Positions 12,037 to 24,490 of a stretch of DNA of 64,000 bases are shown one piece after another (position 1 is the first letter of the stretch; every line of letters begins with the position of its first letter). The DNA lies in assembly GCA_963932465.1 (NCBI GenBank), contig OZ010793.1:369176459-369240458 (forward strand). Direction: 5' to 3'. A program made the translations under genes and the position numbers. The notes under the pieces are model-generated. The model saw only the letters and a program-made list of their open reading frames with translations. It was not told where the DNA came from and made no database searches. This DNA is from Maratus speciosus. Lineage: Eukaryota > Arthropoda > Arachnida > Araneae > Salticidae.

Positions 12037-12412
12037 TTAGTGTTTAAAAATGATTTCGGGCATATGGACGCCTCGGCTGACACGATTGAAGTGCACTATG
12101 GAAGTCTAATTTCCGATCATTTTTCGAGCAGCTGGGTCCGTATATCAGCAATAACGCGGCGAATGTTGATTTCCAATTGGTCCAATGTGTGTGGTTTATC
12201 GGCGTAGACCAGCGAATTCGCATATCCCCACAGGAAATAATTAACTGGTGTGAGATCTCATGATCGTGGATGCCACGGATGCCGATGGATCGTAGATCGA
12301 TTATGGGCTCACCGAATGTCTCCTGCAATAAACTGATGGTGTTTTCCACAATTTGCAAGCGTTGTTCTGGCGTAAGTTTATTCATGGTAAAATGGCGAAA
12401 CATACTGAGCAC
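12037..12412 (-). pseudogene. Internally deleted mariner-like transposase
   Basis: The N-terminus reads MNKLTPEQRLQIVE, a typical mariner-like HTH start. After a large internal deletion the frame jumps to the C-terminal third. There the sequence resembles the DLTPLDYFLWG motif of the third catalytic region: WHPRS-stop-DLTPVNYFLWG in the frame one base away from the open frame. It continues YADKPHTLDQLE and NIRRVIADIR, then ends FNRVSRGVHMPEIIFKH before TAA at 12037-12039. At least one frameshift, one in-frame stop and loss of the central DDE core make it dead. The apparent 122-codon product is therefore chimeric and should not be taken as a protein. Confidence 0.8.
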
Positions 12413-12822
12413 GAATCATCTCTCTACTTTCAAGTTGACTGTGACTAGAAACAGTGTTGCCAATTTCAAAACCACACCTCTAAAAAAATACTCTTTACTA
12501 GGTCTCCAAACGAAAAAAAAATTCCCTCGTGCCTGTAGTTAAACTGAACGTTACATTTTAAACTGGGCAATTGCAAAGAAATAGCGGTCCATGAGACCGC
12601 TAACAGCAGTTAAAGGTTAACAGCAATTTAATCTAGTTTTGAATGTTCATAACAAAATAATTTAATTAACTTGATTAACGAAATGCAAACAATTTTTTTC
12701 CAAAAATAAAGATTACACATAATTCAGTGAATCATCATAAATACATAGTTGTAAACTGACGAATTAAGAACAAGTAAATGATTGTGAATTCTGGCTTTCT
12801 TCGAAGAATCCATGGATTTCAT
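12413..12822. other. Unassigned sequence downstream of the mariner remnant
   Basis: It may include the 5' untranslated part and end of the mariner-like element, but I cannot locate a matching TIR pair. Nothing else is recognised. Confidence 0.35.
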
Positions 12823-13035
12823 ACACTGTAAAAAAACGGACTAAAAAACGGAAATACTAATGGCAATCTAGACGCCAGTACTATTTCCGTTTTTTTACGG
12901 GAATTTTTACCCATAAATTACAGAAAAATTTCCGTTTTTAATCAGAAAAACGGAAAATTTTCTGTAATTTATGGGTAAAAATTCCCGTAAAAAAAGGAAC
13001 TAGTACTGGCGTCTAGATTGCCAGTAGTATTTCAT
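12823..13035. mobile_element. CACTGTAAAA-ended MITE, copy 2 (3' end missing)
   Basis: Starts TACACTGTAAAAAAACGGAC and repeats the nested palindrome of the 7564-7843 copy (GACGCCAGTACTATTTCCG, then ATAAATTACAGAAA and complements). It joins the next copy at GCCAGTAGTATTTCATACAC without its own right terminus, so the two form a 213-bp tandem duplication. Confidence 0.75.
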
Positions 13036-13036
13036 A

Positions 13037-13277
13037 CACTGTAAAACAACGGACTAAAAAACGGAAATACTAATGGCAATCTAGACGCCAGTACTATTTC
13101 CGTTTTTTTGCGGGAATTTTTACCCATAAATTACAGAAAAATTTCCGTTTTTAATCAGAAAAACGGAAAATTTTCTGTAATTTATGGGTAAAAATTCCCG
13201 TAAAAAAGGGAACTAGTACTGGCGTCTAGATTGCCAGTAGTATTTCCGTTTTTTAGTCCCTTTTTTTTTTTACAGTG
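13037..13277. mobile_element. CACTGTAAAA-ended MITE, copy 3 (complete)
   Basis: Complete copy with CACTGTAAAA and TTTTTTACAGTG ends and TA on both sides (13035-13036 and 13278-13279). It is almost identical to copy 2, so the tandem duplication is recent. Confidence 0.8.
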
Positions 13278-13457
13278 TACGCTTCACTGCGTTGTCTTTG
13301 CCCAGCGTATAACGTTCTACAACTGGTTATTACACCAGGAAAAAGATTCGAAACTTTGTTCCAAGAATTCTGTGAATTGATAAATGAAGAGATCAGTGGC
13401 GTAGCCAGGATTTCGTTTCGGGGGGGGGGTCCAGAATTTTTCCTTCATGTTATATAT

Positions 13458-13925
13458 ATAGTAAAACCTGTCAAGATGAAATCGTGAATATTGCTGAAAA
13501 AGTTTCGTTTTACACAGGTTTTCGTGTTATCAGGTGTATTTATATAGTATTCTTTTCCGTAGCACAGAATATTTCTGTTTAAGACAGAATTCCGCTATAG
13601 GCAGGTTCCATTTTTACAAGTTTTGTGTATTTATATAAATATACTTATTTATATCATATGAATAGAATAAAACTTGTCAAAATAGTAATTGTCTATAACA
13701 GAATCCTGTCATATCACAATATTAAAATACTACTCGCTATTATTTATATTAGAATCCTGTCTTTAACGGAAGCGTTACATGGTCTTAATATGAATTGCGA
13801 TACAATTAAATTTTCTGAAAACCTGTCTGAAAGGGGATTGTCATCGTTCTTTAGTGAAACCTGTGAAAGCGGAATCTTTCTATAACGGAATCCTGTCTCA
13901 AGCGGAAGAGTTTCAGAATCCCTGC
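13458..13925. mobile_element. pogo-like debris with repeated CCTGTCTNAAACGGAA motif
   Basis: Begins just after the hAT left end with AGTAAAACCTGTCAAG, a pogo-like terminus. It contains several spaced copies of CCTGTC/GACAGG next to GGAA or TTCCG. Similar debris occurs at about 17690-17870 and 24945-25100, with a complete short relative at 37954-38231. Exact ends are not resolved. Confidence 0.45.
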
Positions 13926-14272
13926 AAAACGAACAATAGATCTTATTGAGGTAGTGTATCTTAGAAGCATTTTAATTACACTTCTTTCTATAGAAGCCTG
14001 TCTAAAATAGAACTTTTTACCAGTTCCTTTGAATCTTGGCTTGGTTTGGCTTGGCTGTGTATGTATAATAGAAGTATTTCGAGTAACTTTAAGAATTTAG
14101 GTATATCCTTATTTAATTTCTTAATTTAAAAAAAGCATGGGTAAAAAAATGTAAGGCCAATCTCTATAACTGCAACTAATAATACATTGAAGTTACATTA
14201 ATATTTACCAATGAAAAAGATTCACTATGATGTAAAAAGCTGAGCGCATATTGGAAAGTTAAATTTAATTAA

Positions 14273-14483
14273 CCCATTCGCTGTCATCCACGAGTATACT
14301 CGTGGCTTTAATTTATTAATTACTTTGTTACCACTATTTTAAAATTAAAAAAATTGCCTCATTTATTGGCAGAAATTTTGCTGTATTAGTAAAGCGAAAT
14401 TTACCTTTCTGAATTTGTGGTAGCAAACGACTTTTAACAAAAAATTTGAAAATTATTACTTTATAGTTTTGGCAGCGAAGGGG
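14273..14483. mobile_element. piggyBac-like MITE
   Basis: CCCATTCGCTGTCA at the left faces TGGCAGCGAAGGGG at the right, with TTAA on both sides (14269-14272 and 14484-14487). The 211-bp interior is non-coding; a CCACGAGTATACTCGTGG palindrome sits just inside the left end. Confidence 0.75.
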
Positions 14484-14487
14484 TTAA

Positions 14488-15840
14488 ATCAAGTTTCATA
14501 TTACATAACATGTGCCTACAATAAAGTTAGGATCAAGTGGTTAAGTTTAGAACAGCAATTTCCATGTTTAATTCCTAAGAACTTGTGCTGTAATAGATAT
14601 TGGATAATGATTTCACATAAGTGTCAATCGCATGAGCCGTTCATGCGATCCGCCGCGCTCCCCATGGGAGTTTTTGAGGTAACCCACATAGCATGAACAT
14701 TAGCAGCAAGTTTTATTTTTTCTGATATTATCTTGCCGTGACAAATTTGAATTGAGAAATTCGCAGCAAATCTCCCGCAAGATATACCATCACCCACTTG
14801 CATGAGTAGTTTGTTGTGAAACTGATGCAAGACTGTCTTTAATTCACGAAAGTGACGAAAGCAAAAAATCCCTCTGTTGAGAGAATAGACAATCAGCACA
14901 TACACAGAAATTGCAGAATTTTTTTTCGGTAGGCACCGCTTTTTCTACGCGCGGTACTTATTAAATACCAAAAAATGCTCGAAATGAATAGTACAAATAT
15001 TACCTAAACTTGTTTATGGCGATAAAACCGATGCATGCACCTTCTGACGGCGCTTTCGCATCAATAGACTTGATCAGGTCTATGGACCCCTTCGAAGAGG
15101 TTAAACTTAAGTGTGACATGGAAAGATTACTACTTTGCAGTAAGTTTGCAGTATTTTTGATTACTTGTTTGCCGTTAGTTTGCAATAAATTTCATACAGT
15201 ATGTATTTAACTTGCACGACAAGTTAGCTGCAAGTTCAAAGTGTGGCGACTTCGGCGCTTGCGTTATCTTGCTGCTGTCTTGTTATGAACTTTCAGTCTT
15301 GTCATGCTGAGCTCACTGCAACTTTGCAGGTTTTCAAAGCAAAACTGTTGCAAATTTTCTGCAAACTAAAAATACTATGTGGGAAGGTTTTAACTTTAAG
15401 AAAAAGATCTTGCATTTTCAGCTACAGAAACTAGTAATCTAAGAAGCACACACATCAAATATAGTTCATGCTGGAAAAAGCAGTTTTGTTACAATTGTCT
15501 TATTCAGCCATAATTCTTTTGGGTTTGCATGTTTCACGTCTCGCCACCATATTCGATCCATATGATTTTGATACCATATTCGATCTAAAATTTGCTTCCG
15601 ACATCTGGTCGTCTTTAAGGAAGTTAAAATTTTGTAATAAGTTTATTTGTGATGTATTAGCACTATTTTGGAAGTATTAGAATGTGTAAAAAATGGTTCA
15701 TGGTGATTTCTGTTTTTGTACTTCTCAGCCAATTTATTTTAGATGGTTCGAAACAGTTTTAGAACATTCTCCAAGTTCAGCAGTAAGCTTCGGACGGGTA
15801 GGATTTATGCAGCTCTAGAAGGGACACTTAGGAGTTCCGT
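14488..15840. other. Unassigned interior of the hAT-ended element
   Basis: Open frames of 60-93 codons occur on both strands without recognisable motifs. The stretch 14690-15370 is enriched in GCAAGTT/AACTTGC and TTTGCA words (for example around 14700, 15130-15180, 15210-15235 and 15330-15360), which suggests a decayed short repeat. I see no hAT catalytic or BED-finger motif. Confidence 0.4.
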
Positions 15841-15844
15841 GGAA

Positions 15845-16582
15845 GGAGGTAGCGCCCTTCTAGACCATTAATAATCATAAAATTCCGAATCTTCCGATTG
15901 CACCCATAAACAACTTGACAGGAGGATCAAGAATCTCATCTCTGTATATTTCAGCAATCACAGTTGCACTGGTAAAAATGTGTCGGTCACTGCGGCCATT
16001 CAAAATGATGTCCGTCTATACCATGATTCCACGACCTTTGTATCGATGCCTTTCACTCATGTTTGCAGCCTTATTGCGTGTGATTTTCTCCCTCCATATG
16101 GTAACACGTCTGTAGTAACTCTCTCAACAAAATCGGGATTCATCGGTAAAGAAAACTCGGCTCCAGCCCGTGGTAGTGCAATGACGATGCACCAATTTAA
16201 CCGGGCGCATTTCGCTACCGGAGTTAGTGGAGCACAAATCTTGGGTTTCCTTGCATGCAGCCTGTCACTCACAGTAAACCAGGATAGTCGAGTTCTTGTT
16301 GCTGCAGCAAACTCCCTGAAATCTGAACTGATGTCAACTGTCTATTTCTTTTAGCAATCGTCGGCAAATTACAGTCCTGAGAGCCTGTTGTGGTGCGTTT
16401 TCTACTTTGAACTGGTTGTCTGTGGGCATTATACCAGTGTCTTTAAACCGTTTCCAGATTCTTGACATGATGCTTTTGGCTATTTATAAGTCTTTACAGA
16501 CCCCTAAGAGTGTCTGTCCTGCTTCCATTCTCCCTATCGCACGCAATTTCTCAAAATCGGTCAAATGTCTTCTGGACGACAT
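15845..16582 (-). pseudogene. Tc1-like transposase remnant
   Basis: From the ATG at 16582-16580 the minus strand reads MSSRRHLTDFEKLRAIGRME, then QTLLGVCKDL-stop and SIMSRIWKRFKDTG, which is the paired-like HTH of Tc1 transposases. Further on, LHARKPKICAPLT and VFFTDESRF are recognisable; the latter holds the first catalytic Asp. The region with the second Asp and the Glu is missing. Frameshifts separate the blocks, with at least one stop inside the HTH. Not functional. Confidence 0.75.
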
Positions 16583-16850
16583 ATTCTACCTACTAGAAGC
16601 GAAAGTTTTACCTAATTACACGTACAATCCTTAAAATTAGACTTCAAATTACCCACGTGAGCTCCTTTTCACACGTGAACCGAGAGAACGGGCTGAGGCT
16701 GAAAAAATTGCATATATTTCTGTAGTGAATGTTAATCCCATTGGACTACGTGATAACGTTGACATTGAGTTACCTTTCTGGAAGTTCCCTTAATAGAATT
16801 AACATAAAGCACCTTTTCATGGTTGTTCCTTTAATTTTTCTCGCCAGTAT
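15845..16850 (-). mobile_element. Tc1-like element, 3' truncated
   Basis: The 5' terminus is read on the minus strand from about 16850 as ATACTGGCGAGAAAAATTAA, the form typical of Tc1 ends, next to TA. The transposase remnant follows at 16582. The element breaks off near 15845 before the C-terminal part and the second TIR. It lies inside the hAT-ended element, so it is a later insertion or part of the captured interior. Confidence 0.65.
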
Positions 16851-17373
16851 ATTTTGAAAGTGGTAACAAATAACCAGTCCAAAAATAAAGTTACTTTTAT
16901 TAATTGCAGGCAGCAGATTTAAAGTAATTTTTAATATTGTCCGTTATAAAAAGAACAAAGATAAAGGTCACGAAACTCAACCAATGTACCGTTATTGCGT
17001 TCGTATGAACTCGTTCTTTCCTACAAGTGTCGACAACAGAACGAACCCCATCGAAGTCCAAGATAAAGAAGTTTTACGTTTAATCTAGTAACAGTAAATT
17101 TGTGTAAATGCAGTAGCAGGTTTACTTGTATAGTTATCCTTCCGTCTCGGGACATTAAAATGTTTTTGTTTATGAGAGGATTCTGTGTTTTCAGAAAACC
17201 TGCCAAGAAGGATTCACAATTGGAAAAAGTTTCAGTTCAGATAGGTTTCAAACGTTAGCAAGCACAAATATATAGTGTTGTTTCGTCAAACCTTGAATTG
17301 TTTTCCTTTGAGATAGGTCATCTTCACAGATTTTCCTGTAATAGATTTATGCTCTTCAGAGGTGGTGTTATAG
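16851..17373. other. Unassigned sequence
   Basis: No coding frame or repeat end is recognised. It is part of the interior of the hAT-ended element. Confidence 0.35.
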
Positions 17374-17663
17374 CAGCGGTTTCCAACCTGGGTTAACGTA
17401 CCCCTGGGGGTACGGTACGGGTCTGCTGGGGGTATGTGAAAATAATATCGGTAATGGCTGAAGTCACAAAAATGTTACGAATATCAATGTAATTTGCATC
17501 GATTTATTATAAGGTTGTGATAAGAAGATTACTAATGAAAAATAGCATGTTTACGTTATCTCCTTGAGTGGAGGGGGGAAGGGAGGCTTGTTTATGAGAA
17601 ATGGGGTTTCTCCGAAATGAAAAACCTAAGAAAGGGTACGTGAAAGAAAAAAGTTTGGGAAGT
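17374..17663. mobile_element. hAT-like MITE
   Basis: CAGCGGTTTCCAACCTGG at the left resembles common hAT ends, and AAAAAGTTTGGGAAGTGA at the right is its diverged inverse. GTACCCCTGGGGGTAC just inside the left end is a local palindrome. No coding content. A target duplication is not evident. Confidence 0.45.
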
Positions 17664-17689
17664 GAGTACGTTTTAGCAGTTTTAAGGGA

Positions 17690-17870
17690 TACTGTGAAAA
17701 CGTAAAGTGTTTATAACGGAAACCTGTCTAAAACGGAAAAGTTCATAGTCCCGAAGAAAGACATACCTTTGAATTATACCTTCTAAGACGAACACCTCTC
17801 TAAAGCGGAATTTTTTATAGATTCTTTGTTCTTTAGCAGTTTTTACTGTTGTATTTGTATCCATGATTCT
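17690..17870. mobile_element. pogo-like debris
   Basis: ATAACGGAAACCTGTCTAAA and TCTCTAAAGCGGAA repeat the motif seen at 13458-13925, on the other side of the hAT-ended interior. The two may be the split ends of one element. Confidence 0.4.
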
Positions 17871-17949
17871 GTAAACCAGGTCTACTTTCGGGGGGGGGGG
17901 GGTCAGGACCCCCTGGACCCCCCCCCTTGGCTACGCCACTGGAAGAGAT

Positions 17950-18938
17950 CAGATGATAAAGGTGTATGTGTTAAAATAAAATCATTTGAGTTAATCATAT
18001 GATTGAAGATAATCAATGGTCCTCTACCATCTGTTACATTACTATTTGGAAAAACCTACTATTCACAGAGACTTTAATTGTTAAAGTAGGCATTTGACAA
18101 TAAACGCAAATAGACATTTGGAACATTGCGGCCCGTTATCTCAAAATGATGAATTTTGTATCATTCATTATTCCTTTATTATCTGAGTCCTTCGTTTGTT
18201 TATTTACAGAAGATGAAACAATAAATATCCACGCTGATGATAACTGGAATAATTATTTTGTCTGCAAAACGTACCACCATCAGAGAATGTTTTCGGTGTC
18301 CATGTGGTGAATTTGGAATGGGAAACGCCTTGGTCTAGTTTTATTTGAAGATACGCTTATAATAGCAAATACTTTTTTACTTAATTTAAACAGAACTATA
18401 ATACATTTTCTGTAGACGACGCCACAGTCATTTCTAAAAAATGTACTATATGGCACAAAATCACCTGACACTTTCAATTTTACACGTTTTGTGAAATATC
18501 TAAAGAAATATTTGTCCAATTCTTTTAGTACTTGGGGACATGTTTGACTTCATATTTTTCTACAAACATTTGGTAGCGATTGCAATTAGGAGACCGACAA
18601 CAAATTGAAGAAAAATACAATATTTCGAATCAACATGTAATATAAAATGTATGAAATCACACCTGTCGCTGCAACACCTGTGACTATATGGATATTGTAC
18701 CATATTTGTGTTCATTTGTGCAAGAATAGCACACATATTCTTAGAGATATAGCGATTTAAAAAAAAAATTCAATAAAACTATAAATGTTTTTTGTTTATG
18801 GCATGAAGTTTTTTCAACCAACATTAGCGCCAGTTTTAGACAATTTGATAAAATGTAGTAGAAACAACAGAGTGCAATCAAAATATAAATACATTAAATA
18901 TTTAATAAAATATGACCAGTTGTCTAAATAATTTTTAA
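17950..18938. other. Unassigned A+T-rich sequence
   Basis: A 79-codon minus-strand frame (18280-18519) has no recognisable motif. Nothing else is seen. Confidence 0.4.
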
Positions 18939-19011
18939 CCCCTTAATCGTCGTGCCCGATACCTTCACGGGAAAATTGCCCGTAAAGGTATCGGGTGCGA
19001 CGTTTAAGGGG
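18939..19011. mobile_element. 73-bp perfect-hairpin piggyBac-like MITE
   Basis: CCCCTTAATCGTCGTGCCCG through ACCTTCACGGG faces CCCGTAAAGGTATCGGG through CGTTTAAGGGG, a near-perfect stem of about 33 bp. TTAA precedes the left end (18935-18938); the right flank is ATAA, one or two changes from TTAA. The TTAACCCCTTAA start fits a minimal piggyBac-type hairpin. Confidence 0.6.
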
Positions 19012-21325
19012 ATAACTGGGCATGCACGAACTATACCAAATATTTATTTTTTCATATGATTTCAAATTCAACACCATAGAGAGTGCTTCAATATAAAGAG
19101 TGTTCGAAAGTGTTTTGTAATCTATGATTGATGCATGTTTTTTCTTTCTTGTTATTTATGGGGTCGGCCTTCAGCACTTATTTATAAGTACTCGCTTATT
19201 AATTGTAGTTGACCTTAAACAAAAGATAATCGATATTTGCAAAAATATTAGCGCAAAGAATTCTATAAGCATAAAAAGTGTTCACTTATGTACTGAGGGA
19301 AAACATTTTGAGAATACTTTGCGAGTTGCTTTATTTGGATCGTGTTTATAGGATTTCTAGGACTACTTTATAAATTCTAAACTACATTTCTCTCTTTATA
19401 TGATCTCTGTCTGTATAAGGTTTTATTTATATATATTGGTGATTTTGCACTAAATATTTCCATAGTCAATTTGTATATGATCTATATTTTCACTGATGAA
19501 ACAGCATTTTAAAAAGTGCAATTGGGGTTGGTCATATTTTTCTTGGAAGACATTATAAAGAGTATAATTCAAATGAGTGATATAAGGGGAGGGGGGCTAC
19601 TTTATTTAAATATATGTAGGCTCCGTTAATTATCTTTATTTGGATTGGTAGCTTCTCTTTAATTGTCTAAGAAATATGCATTCAATAATAAAATGATGGA
19701 CAATCCTAAAGATAGTGTCATAGATGCCGATGTATAAGAATTGCTAAGCGTTTTAATAATTATTTTTATTATCAAAAATATGATCAAAATATAGAACTAG
19801 GATGGGCTAAGTAACCTGTTTTTTATTTCCAACACTTTTTTACTTATTTTTAGAAGCAATTTGTTTACACAACATACTGGGTGTTGTTATACAACAACAA
19901 AGCTGTTTAAGTTAAAATTTGAAAATGTAGCATTCTGAAGCTCCAAATAGAATGTATTAAAGAAAATATGTAAATAACATACAGCCAGCCTGGGAATGAA
20001 AGATATTGCTATAAGCTTTCATTTAAACCTTTCAGCGGACACGCACCATGGCTTTACATTCAATCGGCATGCTAGAAATATAAAGTCTGCTATAATAATA
20101 TCCTTCGCACCAACGGCATTGGATATGTAATCGTTCGCAATGTATCATCTTTAATCAATGGCAGGCTAATGTTTTTTCATGGTGTTACGTAATTCCTTTA
20201 CAAGTACTTAATGAAATATTGTCATATACACACAATCAGATTCTTACAGAAGTGTATACATAACCTAGAAATAAACTTTTCTAAAAGTCGATCAATTGGT
20301 GAAATTCAGAGTCAAATGATACCTTTATTTTTTATGTAGTGAATGGAACCTAATTACAAGAAGTGTTTCCTCTCTTTCTCTTTTTAACACATACACACAC
20401 ATTTTTTTCTTCGCTGAAGGAATATAAGTACTGGTACAAATGTAAGAACATTTTTGGAAAAATGTGATACATTTATAAAACAACACAGCAGAAATTTGAC
20501 ATCTTTAGCTTGTTCAAAATGAGCGGCTGGGAATTGTGAAATGCGTCAAACTCAGACAAAGGTACCAACAAAATCAGTAAAATTCTCATATACAAGAAGA
20601 ATTCAAACATAGATAGAAGATTTCAAGTATTCGATGGAATCATTGAGTTATTCTAAGCTAATTACGTAAATATTTCGTTAAAAATCTCTGTAATTTTCAT
20701 CACAGGCCGTCACATGTGTCCGTAGCTGTGTTCATCTTTTAAATAGTACTAAACAATCTCATTTTAAAGCTGCTTGATTGGCTAAAAATGCCATTTTTAA
20801 AATTTAGAAATTTTAATTTGCTTTGTTTACCATGATCTTTACTACTGCTATTTTTGAATACTTATCTTCTCATTATTTAAAAGAAAATATCGCGATTAAA
20901 TAAGATGAACATTATTATTCGGAAATAGTGGTAGAAAACTTGTTATAAAGTATATACCATTGGAGCCCGGATTAGCAGTATTGCACGCAAATATATGCAA
21001 AAGCTAATTTTGAAAAAATGATCTTAGTCGCATACCAGACCAAGCGACAGAGACTAGTGAATATTAAAGGAATATTAAGATCTCACACCACTCTGATTTT
21101 CTTTATTTTAATAATCTGTCAGTGTAATAATATGTCTTTTGAAACTAAATGCATCTCTGCACTACAGCAGTGCAAAGGCTTTGTTAAGAAAACTGCAATA
21201 TAGTTGGTACTTTATTATTATTATTATTTTTTTTTTTTTACAAAGCATGGGCAAAAGTCGCGAATTTAGGCGTTGTTTAATTTTTCACGCGGTATCGTGG
21301 TTACATACGAATACATATACATATA
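19012..21325. other. Unassigned A+T-rich sequence, 2.3 kb
   Basis: Read on both strands, I find no transposase motif, TIR pair or RNA gene. A T-rich tract lies at 21217-21240. The words CATGGGCAAAAGTCGCGAATTT at 21245-21266 also occur, altered, at 25673-25700 beside the inverted mariner-like arm, so this may be an outer flank duplication. Confidence 0.4.
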
Positions 21326-21599
21326 CAGAGTGATTCATAAATACCGAAACAATAGGCTATCGCCTTAATTAATGCCCCTAGGCACATACTTCCAATTGCA
21401 AAGTTTCATAAAAAAAGGTGGTAAATTTGATAAGTTACAACTCCATGGGAGGTCTATTTGAGAAAATACGAAAATTAAATTTTTATACGGCCCCCGTAGG
21501 GTAAAATTTCCAATTAGGAATTTTTTCCTTATCCATTCCTGAATTAAACACAAAAAGTTCCACCTTCATATCTGCAAAACTCATGGAATTATGCCTGTT

Positions 21600-23502
21600 T
21601 AAATAATTCGTCAGGTTTTAAGGGATTAGACACAAATTGAAATGCGTGTTATTCAAGAAACAATGTTACTAAAAGTTCCAGGATACATGTAAAAAATATA
21701 TTTATTGAGTTAGAATTAGATTTTTCTGTTTTTGTGACCATATAATTTGCAAATAAAATCACATCCTAAAATTTCTCAGAAAGTTTAAAAATGTAAAAAT
21801 TATTATTATTTTTTTTTAATTGGGGTAATTTAAAATCGTTATAACTCGAAATATTATCGTCGAATTTCAAACTTTTTTTCATTTAATTAAAGAGGAAAAT
21901 AGAATTTTAATTTTGTTTCAGGATTTTTTTAAATATTAATATTAAAAATATTAAAAACACAAATAAAAAAAATGATGTAACTTATTTTTAAAAAAATCAT
22001 ATTTTCAAAAATTAATATATTTTCAAATTTGTCGAAACAAAATTAATGTACAATAAACAATTAAATTTAAAAAATCAGAAAACCAGACTGCGTAAAAAGC
22101 GAACTAATTAATTATTTCTCATCAATGTGAAACTATTTTTTTTTCAATTCCTACTATTAGCTCACACTCTCACAATATATATCTTGTTCAAATTTTCAAT
22201 CGTTAATAAAATACTTATTATTCATCCAATCAAACTCAAATAAATTTTTTTTAACTTGTAGTGGATGACACTTGATGTTAATCCAGTTTTTTCAAATACT
22301 AATTCATTAATTAAATTAAATTAATTAATTTTCGATAATCGAGAGAGCCCTCTTCTTGATCAAGGCATTTTAAGACCGAGAGAGCCCTCTTCTTAATCAA
22401 GGCATTTTAAACGCCACTCAAGATGAGGAAAGAAGAATGGGTGAAAAAAAAATTATCTTATTGACCTAAATAGGAATTGACTTAAAATATATATATTTTT
22501 AATATTACTTGTTTATATTACTTAACTATTTTTTTCTTTACTTGTATTGACGACTTTTAAGTTATGTTTAATTGTTAGTTCCCATCTATAAACACTGTTT
22601 TGATGAGATCTATAGATGTCTATGATAGTTAGAGTTGCAGTAAAGTTAGAGATCCTACATACACAACTTCCAGGTTGCATAATGTTTTAACGGAGCTTGT
22701 GACTGTAAAATAGTCAATGAAACATCGTCTTCATTTTGAAAGACCTATCCAATGACATGCCACTCAATAGAGTGCGTAATTTTTTTTTTTTTTTTTGTCT
22801 CTACCGCCATTTCGTATTTTACGGCCGCCATTTTAAATTTATAAAAACAAAACCTAGCCTATAATCATCGGGCCGTTAAGACGAATTGATAGAGATCTCA
22901 TTCATTAAAATCCATCCAGCTGTTGGGATGTTTCCAGGGTATATAAAGAAATCCACATACACAGATACGCGTGAAACACATAACCCTTCTTTTCAGTCGG
23001 GTAATAATCAAAATGGTCATGTTTCGAGTTTGCATCCCATTTTTTTGTAACAATTCTTGACTTAAAAATGTAAATTAATAACTTTTATTAAATGTATTTT
23101 AATTTTAATTGCGCATTTAAATTAATAAATTTAAATTAATTATTTTTAACAGTTTAAATTAGTAATTTAAAACGCATTTAAAGTTTTAAACAAAGATTGT
23201 CTCCTAATAAAATGTTCAAATGCTTTTTAAAAAATTGCAGGTGAGTACGTAACTCTTTCCTGTAGCTTAAACTTCCGATTCAGTTTAACGTTTGCCCTCT
23301 CCACTTTGTTTCTGTACTATTTAAAACAAGGTTTTTTTCTAACGTAGCGATTAAAAGTGTTTTCATAATTTTAACCCTCACAACCTCAGGTTTTATATCG
23401 TACCGGCGAGCGGTTAAAAAAAGTCTGTATTCTGGGGCCGGACCAGTCTCGACCTGGCTTAATATATTTTTCATAACGAACCGGGACTGGCTTCCTTTTT
23501 TC
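21600..23502. other. A+T-rich interior with short repeats
   Basis: A 36-bp direct duplication (CGAGAGAGCCCTCTTCTT...AAGGCATTTTAA) occupies about 22340-22411. At 22860-23000 GGCCGTTAAGACGAATTGAT through CACATAACCCTTCTTTTCAG resembles a dispersed arthropod repeat tail, but I cannot name the family. No coding evidence. Confidence 0.4.
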
Positions 23503-24355
23503 CTAGGTCTGCACGGGACGAAATTTTCAGTCCCGGTCTCGACTCAACCCATATTAAAATCATTCTATCTGACTCACCTAATCCGTGCAAAAATCAGAAA
23601 AGTTTGGCTCAACCCAAAAAATTTACAAAAAATGAATATCTCATCTTTTGACTTTCATGACCCTGAATAATAATTTTTTTTAATACACTTTTTTGTGTTT
23701 TTTTTTTTTATTTCGTATACTGGGGAATATCCCATTGCATGATTGCACAACAATATTAACGAGATAAATAAGTTTTGGACGATGTTGGGGGTCCAAACAC
23801 CTGGAAAACTCCTATACCGTCCCGTGTCCCTGATGCTGATTTTTAAGTTTGGAGCTGTCTAGATAAAATTGTTTCTATAAAAATAATTCGATGTAATTTT
23901 TTTCTTATACTGGAACTATTGTTTTATATAAATAAGTAGCTAAAAATTAAACTGCACACATTTTTAGGGTTGTTATTATTTTATAAACTCTGTCCCTGGG
24001 TTTTAGATTCCTTACCATCCCTCTTCTAAAATTACACAGAAAATCATTTCAGATGCAGCCACAGAATTTTTTTCAAGTTTTTTCTCATGCAGAAGTATGC
24101 TAGAGAAATAATGTCTAAAATTCTTTGGCAGGAAATTTACTGTAGAATTTAAATCAGCATTTAAATATCAATTTCAAGCATCGTGGCTTTATTGGTAGTC
24201 TCACCGTCCCCAAGGTTTATTCCTTCACTTTTCGAGGTAAATTAAAAAAAATTTATAATTTAATCCAATGTTAACAACTGTTTCTAAAAATCAATGAACA
24301 TTGTGGATATCACTTAGTCTTAACATGATTTTTCTAAAAATAGGTGGTAATTTTC

Positions 24356-24490
24356 CTTACCGTTCCATCCTTACCGTCCCTTTTTTTACTATTTCGTCCT
24401 TTTTTTCCAATACCATCCCCTTTTTTTACCATGTTGTCCCTTTTTTCCAATACCATCCCCTTTTTTTACCTTACCGTCCCATCTTTAACA
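24356..24490. repeat. ~35-bp pyrimidine-rich minisatellite
   Basis: TACCGTCCC or TACCATCCCC followed by a T-run and TACCATGTTGTCC or TCCAA recurs about four times. The open frame across it (24301-24528) is repeat-driven. Confidence 0.65.

Larger units (their letters stand above)
13394..17941. mobile_element. 4.5-kb hAT-ended element with perfect 8-bp target duplication
   Basis: The left end CAGTGGCGTAGCCAGG and right end GGCTACGCCACTG are inverted repeats followed inward by G or C runs (13420-13429, 17891-17901, 17918-17926). The flanking 8 bp GAAGAGAT is present on both sides (13386-13393 and 17942-17949), which is diagnostic of hAT-type insertion. I find no hAT transposase. The interior contains a Tc1 pseudogene, a piggyBac-like MITE, a hAT-like MITE, pogo-like debris and about 1.3 kb of unassigned sequence. 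Confidence 0.8.

Noticed and set aside
12044..12412. 122-codon open frame as a single protein
   Set aside because: Only the N-terminal block is in frame. The C-terminal mariner motifs are read in another frame, so the listed product is a chimera of a frameshifted pseudogene.
15980..16354. 124-codon plus-strand frame
   Set aside because: It is antisense to the Tc1-like transposase remnant, whose minus-strand motifs are recognisable.
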